From Xestospongia muta (Eukaryota > Porifera > Demospongiae > Haplosclerida > Petrosiidae): DNA of 64,000 bases. Made by a program: the position numbers and the translations under genes. This document shows positions 55,436 through 64,000 of the stretch, piece after piece (the first letter of the stretch is position 1; each line of letters begins with the position of its first letter). The stretch covers positions 3,985,214 to 4,049,213 of the forward strand of contig OY848924.1 in NCBI GenBank assembly GCA_963693285.1, in the 5' to 3' direction. The notes beneath the pieces are model-generated. The model saw only the letters and a program-made list of their open reading frames with translations. It ran no database searches and had not been told where the DNA came from.

Positions 55436-56477
55436 TCATCAGTAAGTTTGAAGACATGCTTGTTATCACTAGAAATTATAGATTATAGTGAACTTGTAAT
55501 AAAATATAGAATAGTTGCTAACAATAAATCATAGACTCCAAGGTTTATTTTACATTATAACACTTGTTTTAGTAGAGCCTCCACCTCAAGTGGTCAAGCA
55601 ATTTCATTTTTCACTTATTCAATCAGTTGATTGAGGAATGGAATTAGTGCCAATTAAAATAGGGACATGGTTAAAAAGAAACCACACAGAAGTTAACTAA
55701 AAATAATTCTACATCATTAAAATTAAAACTAGAGCAATCATAGGAAGCAAAACAAGGCACAAGATAAACTGCCACCACATGAAATTGCTTGTATCATTAA
55801 AGGTCATGTCTAGAGTGCCAGTAACATAATGTACTTTAATGTGAAATGATTATTATACACTAGACCTAAGCTAACATTAATAAAACAGATTTGGCAGGTA
55901 AATTCAATTATATTCAAATAAATCAATGTGTATTAAAAGTATCCACGTATGTTGACAGGATTGTTTATTTTCAAGATGAACAGATGTAGAATAACCACTG
56001 CATGTATACAATGTAATTAGAGTAGCACCATTTTTCAGTGTCATTACACATAATACATTGAGAGTAAAACTCTGGCTACATTATTAACTAACGCCAGTGA
56101 AAATATAAAACAATTTAGAGCAAATTATTAAGTGACTGTAAAAGAGTGCTGAAAATGTTAATAGTTATGTTTCAAAAGGAGACTGACTATTCCCTGTAGT
56201 CAGCCCCTCCATTAAATTAACAAGTTAACCTCTACATATAAGAGTTCCTTTAAGAAATTCTACAGCCAAAATTGTAGCAGTCATACCATCACTATTTTAG
56301 TAATGCAATCCAAGCTGACTTGTCTGAGCCTACATAAAATGGAAGGTCTGCAGATACTTTTTAATAAGCCTTACTTGTGGTCAAGAGTGATAATTTTTAA
56401 TGAGGTATCACAGGGTCCACAAGCTGTACATTGTTACCTGTATACCTTCTAACCTAACATTTTTTTTATTCTCACAG
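55436..56477. other. No gene seen
   Basis: AT-rich spacer after the CACTA element. TCA at 55436-55438 is its right target duplication. Confidence 0.4.
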
Positions 56478-57289
56478 ATGAAAGCAAAAGCATTTGAAAG
56501 TTCACTGTCTATAGTAACTCTATATTCACCATTATATTACTCTGATCAAGAAGAGCTATGTCACAATACAAACTCTATAATTACTGTTGAACATAACCCA
56601 GACATTGTGTGTACAAGCAATCGACAGAATCATTCACAAGCAGTGTTAATATCACCCATAAACAGTCCAGCTATGCCTAAAAAGGCATTTAGTCATCAGA
56701 ATATAGTACAAATCAAACTGTTGATAAATCTTCATATAGTGAGTATGAGGAAGCTTGTCTAAACTATACAGATAAGAGTAAACACTCAATCAGTTCAGAT
56801 TTAGAGAATATTAATATAGAACTACATCCTGCACACAATTTAGATAACATAACAATATCTTCAGCATCATTTCCATTTAGACGTCATTCACTATCTAAAG
56901 TATCACCACTATCAACTGATAATCACGAACAAGGGTTCAGTCTAGAGAGAAGTGGCAATAACAAAACAAATTCACTGGTTCCATTTAGACGATATTCATT
57001 ACCACTCCTCTCATTATCACCACAATATGAGCAACCAATGGAACAATCAATGATAGATCCTCACTTACTACACTCGTCTTCCTACAATCATCATACGATA
57101 GTTACAAGTGATGGTAGCCTAGACTATGAACTTAGATTAGAGGACAAAGATACCACTTGGCATACTCAAAATACTCAAGGCTACATTGCTGCTTTAGATT
57201 ATAGAGAACAATATACCAAAATAAATCTTTTACCACATGACAAACTATATACAGTCATACGGACAAGTATAACAGTCTGGATGATATAA
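56478..57289 (+). CDS. Ser/Asn-rich disordered coding block
   Basis: Starts after a TTCTCACAG acceptor with ATGAAAGCAAAAGC and is open in one frame to about 56760, then in another frame from about 56693 to 57289. A 50-base intron (GTGTTA..TTTAG, 56643-56692) would join the two frames in phase (NHSQA to SSEYSTNQTVDKS); otherwise there is a frameshift. The second part has two copies of a basophilic motif: FPFRRHSLSKVSPLS and VPFRRYSLPLLSLSP. RRxS is the PKA-type site, and the Ser/Pro context would also suit 14-3-3 or proline-directed kinases (inference). Near the 3' end a third frame (HTDKYNSLDDITYIISEHCD) is also open, suggesting further damage. It is followed on the same strand by the ankyrin exon and may be the N-terminal region of that gene. 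Confidence 0.45.
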
Positions 57290-58574
57290 CATACATAATC
57301 AGTGAACACTGTGACAATGGTATTTGATTTGAGGTATATATTTCCTATCTATTATATAGATATGTATTTACCTATCTAGAATTGATAATTCCATGAACAC
57401 ATGCAGATCTTTCTTATAACTATTCACCTTTGATGAACTAGCATCATATAGCCACTTGATGATGCATTGTAATGTTGTTTTAAATACAAAGAATACATTA
57501 ATAAATCCCCTATAGTTACAATAGAATACATTATTATCAATATTAGCACATTATCTACCTATTTTCAGTGGCACCTCCTTTAGTAGTACACGTATAGTTT
57601 TAGCTATGATCAACTAAAGAATCTCAATCTTACAAAGTTACATTATCTTCAGAAGTTAAAGTATATTTTCAAACTCGAACATAGGAGTCCTTTATTGCTC
57701 ATTTCAAGACTGTATGTATTTAACATCTACAATAGTGCCAGCAACCATTAAAAGTTTATTTTTACAAATATTTGTCATTTTACTTGCTTTTCTCTCCCAG
57801 GTTTGTTTTACATCTCTCCATCAACTCTTACAAATGTTTCTGCCTTTTTCCTAATTATTCTTATTCCAGTTGCACTGTCTCCATCCAGATTTTTTTTCTT
57901 TCTGACACATAAAGAAAAGCTTCATCAATTTGATTATCTCCTTTAGTCCTAATTTATTTTTATTTTGAGGTGTAGGTTCTAAGAAGCATTCCTAATCTTA
58001 AAAAAAGATAGATTGATAATTTCACTACGTAACAATGATTGCAAATTACAATTACATTGTAATTACTTAACTCCAGGGTTAGCAATAATATAAACAATAT
58101 ATCATTAATTTTGAGTATTGTTAATTACACCTCATACATCATCACTTATATCTTGTATGCAATAGCAAAATTCTGCTAATGAATTATTAAATGAACACAA
58201 AGCATATACCTTATATTTACAATTAGGGGACAGTTGCCCCTGCTTTTATCTGCTGCCACTAAGTATCAGTCATTTTGAAAAACTCTATTTGATATAATGT
58301 ACTCACAGGTATGGTCGCTCTTTTGTTGCTGTGTTTGCTACAACATATATGTCCAATGGTCACAGTTGTTGTTTTTAAGTGAAATCTAATAATATTAGAT
58401 ATTTAATGGCATATATTATATGACCTGCCTCAGCTAAATGAATTATTATAGCTGAGGTATGTCATACCAGGAACCTTAGCTATAGTCTCACAAAGGACAT
58501 GCAATCTTCTGTATATTTTGTAATATTAAAATCAATCAACATAAGTATTTGTGTATTTGTTGCTTTTTATCTAG
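57290..58574. other. Probable intron or intergenic, nothing recognised
   Basis: AT-rich; no exon-like frames or repeats noted. Confidence 0.4.
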
Positions 58575-58673
58575 TATCAGCAAACAGTTCTGCATCTAGC
58601 ATCAGAAGGAGGTCACTGTGATATAGTAAAGCTATTGCTAAGCTCAAAATCAGATCCCACTATATACGATGAG
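58575..58673 (+). CDS. Ankyrin-repeat exon of the plus-strand ankyrin-ROCO gene
   Basis: 33 codons, phase 0, TTTTTATCTAG acceptor and GTCAGT donor. YQQTVLHLASEGGHCDIVKL then LLSSKSDPTIYDE is a complete ankyrin repeat without defects. It is close in sequence and exon layout to the minus-strand exon at 17065. Confidence 0.75.
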
Positions 58674-61600
58674 GTCAGTGTATATTCTTTGTAGAGAATA
58701 TACACAAGTAACAAGTAATGATCAAGGTTTCTGGCTATTATTTATAATACCATTAATCATAACCAACCAGTTGTCTAACCAGTAGTTTAATGTAATCAAG
58801 TAAGAAAGATCCTTACCTTGCTTGACCATTATTCCACTTACATTAGCCACAAAACAAATAATATGGCACAACCTTTATTTTTCATTGAATCCCATAACTT
58901 GCTGAAAAAAAAACTAAGCAACAAACCTGTTCTCACTTGTAGAGAAAGATATCTTGTCAGCCAATTGACAGCCATAGTGAATACAAAATACAATAGAAAT
59001 AGATATGCTATGTGTGGTACAAGCAATTAATCTAATAAAGTCAACAGTTTAATTGCAATAACAACTCTTAACATTATGCCACTCGGTGTTCTTATTAGCA
59101 AGTAAACACTAAAGTTTCAGTAAAGTCTTAATACTTGTATGTACTGCAATATTTATTATTTGCATTACTATATATAGTAATATAAATAAGACATGTTATA
59201 GTACATATACAGTTGACTATGAACCGACAAACATTAAGAACTGTTGTATTATATAAATATATCCTTATTAGCTGGGGGATTCTACTCATATAAACAAACT
59301 ACATGCACATATGACGTTCCTAAGATATTCTTTTCCATATGTACCTTGTACGTTTGTCATCATTGTCTACTACATCAGAAGCTTGTTTGCTTGGAAGATC
59401 CACTTTGTTTTCTTTACACTACAAAACAATGCCTTCATTTAAGTAGTGTAGATTTATATAATAAATTATGATTTATAATGTCAAAGATTTGCTGATGTAG
59501 TAATGATATAATGACGCTCCAATGGTACACTCACCATACAATTCACTTCTTTCTTATTATCAGTGATCTACAAGAGTGTAAATTATCTTGTATTTTATAT
59601 GACTCTATCATTATCTTTGATGTCCATAATGCCTTAATCGTTTAACTATGTATTAGTTGACCAATGTCTTCATTAAAGTTATCTCTTTCTCTTTTCTTCT
59701 CTTTTTATGTGTAACTAAATGTTGCTGACAGTCTTCATCATTCTTCTTACTATACATGTGCATTTCTAGTTACACTCACTAAACAATCTTGCCAATAGCT
59801 ATTACTGTAGAACAATTAGACACATAGCAGTAACAATGAGTTGGCCTGTCAAAGTCACAGTGTTAAACCTTTTGTTCTTTTCATTTTATCTTTATTTGTG
59901 TGCAGCAAGGAGACTGCCAATTTGTACTTTATACATATCAATATTTTCACCCTGGGTATTAGTTTAGATGTGAAACCTTCACAAATCCCCTATTAAACAC
60001 ATTTTCAGGCTTTCGACAGCGCTCACTATAAAAGCTGGTACATTCACTACATGTAGTGTTGCCCCAATATTAAGACTTCGTTTTTCTGGAGGTGATCTTT
60101 TGTGCAGCTGTTTCTTTCAGTTATATTAGTAATTTTCTTTAGTCTTCTTGCATTTCATTTCAGTGAGGTTCTCGATAAAGGTGTATTACAGTATCACCAC
60201 AGGGACATTAATTATATGTGGTAATGAAGACTTCTATAGCCAAAGATAGGTTTTCTTTCAGTTTGGTAGTATCCAATTTACCATTCACAAAATATGGACT
60301 ACATCATTAGTTCTGTCAACACTTAAGAAGTCAATTAACTTTCTCCAATATGAAAATTATAAAAAAGCAGTTCCATTTCTTTTGTCTTCTTTTGTTAAAT
60401 CACATGTATGTTGAGCTGCATTCTTATCATCAGAATTTTGACTTTTACAGCACCTGCACAGAATTTACCTGTTTTTTCAGTCTTGATAAAGTTATATGAT
60501 GATATTTGTATGCAGAACAAATGGATACTTATTAATGTAGTCTGTATGTGTTATTAGAGATGTTTGAACCTGAATACTGAGGATTGAATATTAATAATTG
60601 GTTAATCCAGCACAGCAGCATCCCTGTTGAAGTTCACAATATCAGAGCCATTCTTGTATTGAATATAATCCAGTCCCTTCTAGAAGCTTCTATTCCAAAA
60701 TACAAAAATTTAAAATGTAGTTAGAATTCTTATATTTACTCCTAACAGTCTGATATTATTCTATTGCCCTTAAAAGATAAGATGAGATACTTAGAAAAGC
60801 TACAGTCCAATTATCTCATGATTATTTTATAGTTGAAAGCAAACATTAGTACTAGAATACTTAAGTAGCTACAGACAATGTACAAGTCAGAGCACTTAAC
60901 TATTCCCTTAAATATGACAATTTTTATCTGTTTATTGGGAATTGTCTACAACTACAACAAGACTAGTAATACGGGCTTGATTGGCTTGATATCAATATCA
61001 CAAAAATTGGCCATGATAACAATAGTATTATCTCTCTATAATAACACATTACACCAAGCAGTTAGAGAAAATTTGACAGAAGCTATGTCCAAGCTTTGTA
61101 AAATAACTACATTCACTTTTGTTTAGCTCAAAACTAAAAAAGATGTTGCTTGCGTAAAACATAACTGTTAATCTTTGCAAGGCTTTTAGTTCTATAGCTA
61201 TCATGGTTCAAACAGATTTATGAGAGTAAGAAAGAACATTATACCATCCATAAATAGACAGCACTGTTGACTATATGATTATTCCTCTCAAAACCACAAT
61301 AACAATTATGTAAAATAGATATATCTGATAATTAACATGTGACTCTAAACTCGCCTTAATTACATGTGCAGCATGTCAGGTAATTAAAATAAAGTTAGCC
61401 ATGAAAGCAAGATATTTCCTCTTATAATAACACATAATAGACACTAGCTATCAACGAAAATATGACTAATCAAATCATTATATTTCAATCATTAAAATCA
61501 CTCTGTAACTGTTATATTATTTTCAATGATAATGAAATATATAGAACTAATTTGTATTATTAGTTATTAATTTTATTATTAAAATGGAATGAATACATTT

Positions 61601-61779
61601 TTAGAATAAGTATGGTATTTTCATTTTTATTATCTGTTCTTATTTTCTTGTTAAGAATCTCCTTGTATTCATAAGATAATAATAATATGGTTATAAAATA
61701 TAAATTTGTTATTATAACAAATTATCTATTTCCATGTTCTGATCTAGACTTATGTTATATTTTTACTTCTTTTCCTTAG
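58674..61779. other. Large intron or intergenic stretch
   Basis: Apart from the dispersed repeat, nothing is assigned. No further ankyrin exons were found between 58.7 and 61.8 kb. Confidence 0.4.
59030..59410 (-). repeat. Dispersed repeat, copy 2 (inverted relative to 9.5-9.9 kb)
   Basis: The reverse complement matches 9500-9880, including the palindromic ATTACTATATATAGTAAT (59162-59179) and CTTCCAAGCAAACAAGC. Several hundred bases at moderate divergence, with no coding capacity. Confidence 0.7.
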
Positions 61780-61970
61780 GATGGCAATAGTCTACTGCAT
61801 TGTGCCTGCTCATGATCATGTGGTTGTATTCACTTCCGTCTAGATTTTGCCTCCTTAACTGGTAGTAAAGACACAATAGAATACCTACTAAATGATGTGA
61901 AGTTAAATTTATTGGCTGTAAACAACCATCAACAAATGCCATTAGAACTTATTCCACCAAATTTCAAAGA
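61780..61970 (+). pseudogene. Ankyrin-like exon start with in-frame TGA
   Basis: After a TTTCCTTAG acceptor: DGNSLLHCACS, then TGA (61813-61815), then the same frame continues to GSKDTIEYLLNDVKLNLLAV and NNHQQMPLELI, an ankyrin repeat with an insertion. The frame is lost around 61945-61975, and the GTPase domain follows in another frame. Confidence 0.65.
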
Positions 61971-62920
61971 CAGATTCCAATTGCTATGCCAAACTACTTC
62001 TTTGTGGAAAAGCAAATGCTGGTAAAAGCTCTTTAGCTGCTGTTATATCTTATCATGCTGACAAGTGGTATCATGATATTGATCCAGAAAATTGTGTTGA
62101 AAGTGTTGTACTACAAACCACCGGAATTAATTACCAAAGCATTTGTAGTGGGGAAATAGGAAATATCATTATTTTTGATTTTGCTGGACCTGCAGAATAT
62201 TACAGTAGCCATGCTGCAGTATGGGAAAATCTTTTGTCAAGGTCACCAGCTATCTTTGTAATTGTAAGCAATCTTACTGATGAGAAAGAGATAATAAAGA
62301 GGGACCTGTACTTCTGGTTTGATTTTATCAAGAATGTTACCACTAATTTAAGTGTCCTCAGTCAAGTTATCATTGTTGGAAGCCATATTGGTCTTTTGCC
62401 ATGTGAAAATTATTATGAATCTTTTATTAATGAAATTGCAAGTAGAGCCATTCGTGATCAGAATTATACTGGTTTCTTGGCAATTGACTGCCATAGACCA
62501 GGAGGTAAAGGTTTCAATGAATTTATGACTAAACTAAAGGAGAGCTGTGAAGCTGTTATTGGCAGAAAAGAAAAAATAAGCTACTACTGTCATTGTCTAC
62601 ATGCTTTCCTTCAACAGCTTCAACTTGTTGCCGTTAGCTTAGATGACCTCTGCTTAGGAATTGACAGTATGAATGAGCCATGTCTTTTGTCCGACTGATC
62701 AACTGTGTTTAAGTACTTGACCATTCTTGGAAAAAAGGGTCTTGTCTTACTTTTAAGAGATTGGTTAATTATCAACAAAAAAGCTCTCTTAACTGAGGTA
62801 AATGGTATTCTTTTTTATGAAAGCATTGATCATGTTTGTAAACCAGTTGCCTGTAATACTGGTATCATGCCAGTGTCCACATTAGCTAACTATTCCCCAA
62901 TCACAATACAAAAATGCTAA
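61970..62920 (+). pseudogene. Roc GTPase domain and start of COR, with in-frame TGA
   Basis: KTDSNCYAKLLLCGKANAGK then SSL is the P-loop (GxxxxGKS, about 62006-62032). IIIFDFAGPAEYY (about 62170) is the switch II DxxG block. VIIVGSHIGLLPC (about 62365) matches the 'VGSHxD' nucleotide-specificity motif of ROCO proteins, with the usual Asp replaced by Gly. LLSD is followed by TGA (62696-62698), and then the same frame continues with VFKYLTILGKKGLVLLLRDW and LLTEVNGILF, the beginning of the COR domain. ROCO proteins are cytoplasmic GTPases in signalling and cell death. Confidence 0.75.
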
Positions 62921-63835
62921 TTCACTTCTTAACAAGTCTACAATTTTGTCACCAAATCGATTCTTGTACTTCTGTTAATAATATCACAAACAATATACCA
63001 TCCGAAGAACCTCCTGTAAATGAAGATGCCAAATACTTGTTTTTTTCCTGCACTTATTAAAGTAGAGAGACCCTTATCAATCTTCAATACAACAGATGGA
63101 TTTGGTTGGTGTCTATGGTGTTCAAATCCCCAGTAATTTCTACCTACACAATTTCTCCATACACTACTTTGTCACTTGGCCTATACCTGTTGTCTTCCTT
63201 CTGACAGTACTGGTATTACTGAAGCCAATCATGAAGTCATGGAACTCTATTGTGATTGTACTATGTGGAAAAATGGCATTTATTGGAAAGATGGGAATTA
63301 TATTGAAGCAATGGTGGAGGTTACTGAACACAATAGATGTGTTACAATTTTAGTTTCATACAGTAATTCCTTGGAAAGTTATGAAATCCGTACATTTCTC
63401 ATTAAAGAAGTACTTAGTCTTAAAAACAAAATATGCTCGTGTGAATTCCAGGAGTTTGTTATTCCTCCTGGTGATGTGAATGATGTTCTTGACAAGGAGC
63501 AGATACATCATATACTCTATTCCCTCAGAAAAGTAGCCCTTGGAGTTATTACAAAATGTCCTATTGGTGATGCAAGCAATAAAATTCCCATGAGTGTTGA
63601 TGTCAGATCTGTTGTTGGTGAAAAAGAACCTTACCTCTGCATTCCTCCCATTGTCATTGAGGCTCTCTTTACAGACAGCAGCAAGGAAATACCATTACCA
63701 CATCACTACATCCAAAATATAGCAAAAGCATGTAAGGAGATGATGCCATTGGTATCTGATGACTCTCATCTCTCAATGAGGGAATGTCTGAACCGATTTA
63801 GCATTTTTACTGGCTGTAATCCTTTGATAACTTAA
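62914..63835 (+). pseudogene. COR domain and C-terminal part, two frameshifts and one stop
   Basis: After a one-base shift near 62911-62914 the frame reads MLIHFLTSLQFCHQID. A run of seven T (63040-63046) shifts it again, after which PALIKVERPLSIF and FGWCLWCSNP follow, then TAA (63134-63136) in place of a probable Gln, then FLPTQFLHTLLCHLAYTCCL. These are the conserved COR blocks. The frame then stays open for about 230 codons to a stop at 63833-63835. Confidence 0.75.
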
Positions 63836-63875
63836 TGATTTTATAAATGTTAAGTTATTTGGATTTTGTACATAG

Positions 63876-63951
63876 ACTATGTCCTTTCAACCTATTAGAG
63901 AGGAAGAGATACAACATCTAGCCCAAATTGTTTTTTGTATTGCAAAGAAAG
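63876..63951 (+). CDS. Possible next exon of the ROCO gene
   Basis: Between a TTGTACATAG acceptor and a GTATTT donor: TMSFQPIREEEIQHLAQIVF then CIAKK. Amphipathic and exon-like, near the right edge; a helical C-terminal domain is possible. Not recognised. Confidence 0.3.
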
Positions 63952-64000
63952 GTATTTAGTCATACCTATCCTTCTTAACATTTACAATAGACTCATGATG

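Larger units (their letters stand above)
61780..63835 (+). pseudogene. Ankyrin-ROCO (Roc-COR) pseudogene (span)
   Basis: Ankyrin repeat, Roc GTPase and COR in the order known from ROCO proteins with ankyrin N-termini. Three premature stops (61813, 62696, 63134) and three frame changes. The frameshifts sit in or next to homopolymers, so some could be sequence errors, but the stops require substitutions. The upstream ankyrin exon at 58575 probably belonged to the same gene. Confidence 0.72.

Noticed and set aside
32857..63136. Alternative genetic code with TAA as Gln
   Set aside because: Other genes here end at TAA normally, TGA and frameshifts also interrupt the same genes, and the disabled kinase lacks key residues, so decay is simpler.
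1..64000. tRNA or rRNA genes
   Set aside because: No cloverleaf with A and B boxes or conserved rRNA blocks was noticed by eye; a covariance-model scan would be needed to exclude them.

Overview
This is eukaryotic nuclear DNA from an animal. It is AT-rich, with intron-split genes using GT..AG splice sites, minisatellites and several classes of decayed transposon. The gene content (single-repeat ankyrin exons, an ankyrin-ROCO gene, CDK4/6-like and PPCS-like genes, a sushi/transmembrane tail, a CACTA element with divergent genes) best fits a non-bilaterian such as a sponge. That assignment is inference from family resemblance; no marker gene is present to prove it. All exon coordinates were read by eye from splice signals and reading frame.

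Region 1 (1-24.5 kb) is dominated by one minus-strand gene. It has at least 11 exons that each encode one ankyrin-type unit, nearly all bounded by phase-0 introns, and it runs off the left edge. A Lys/Ser/Gln-rich N-terminal part lies at 21.4-21.5 kb, with possible small upstream exons at 22.7 and 24.4 kb. The left 17 kb is a nested array of direct duplications: a ~2 kb unit in three copies, an almost exact 1800-bp tandem pair and an almost exact 1030-bp tandem pair. These multiplied both the ankyrin exons and a ~1.03 kb inverted-repeat transposon relic in the introns. Other insertions are a TTAA-flanked 0.79 kb element (17.3-18.1 kb) and a fragment of a Ty3/gypsy gag-pol (8.6-9.15 kb).

Region 2 (26-38.6 kb) is a cluster of broken cellular genes: unassigned minus-strand exons at 26 kb, a plus-strand CDK4/6-like kinase pseudogene (28.9-33.1 kb), a minus-strand exon for a membrane-protein tail next to a sushi-like exon (35.5-36.0 kb), and a partial PPCS (coenzyme A synthesis) pseudogene (37.6-38.6 kb). 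Between the kinase exons lie a three-copy ~370-bp repeat and several microsatellites.

Region 3 (39.2-45.4 kb) holds about 17 tandem units of ~130 bp, each with splice-like borders and many with an X-box-like imperfect palindrome, running directly into a decayed plus-strand LINE.

Region 4 (46-55.4 kb) has a short ORF, unassigned paired exons near 49 kb, a minus-strand Ty3/gypsy integrase relic, and a complete-ended CACTA-type DNA transposon (52055-55435) with matching ends, a TCA target duplication and two divergent genes but no visible transposase core.

Region 5 (56.4-64 kb) has a Ser/Asn-rich coding block, one intact ankyrin exon, and a Roc-COR (ROCO) GTPase sequence interrupted by three stops and three frameshifts. 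The ankyrin exons here resemble those of the minus-strand gene in region 1, so the two are probably related. Overall the window reads as one live, recently expanding ankyrin locus inside a graveyard of transposons and disabled genes.
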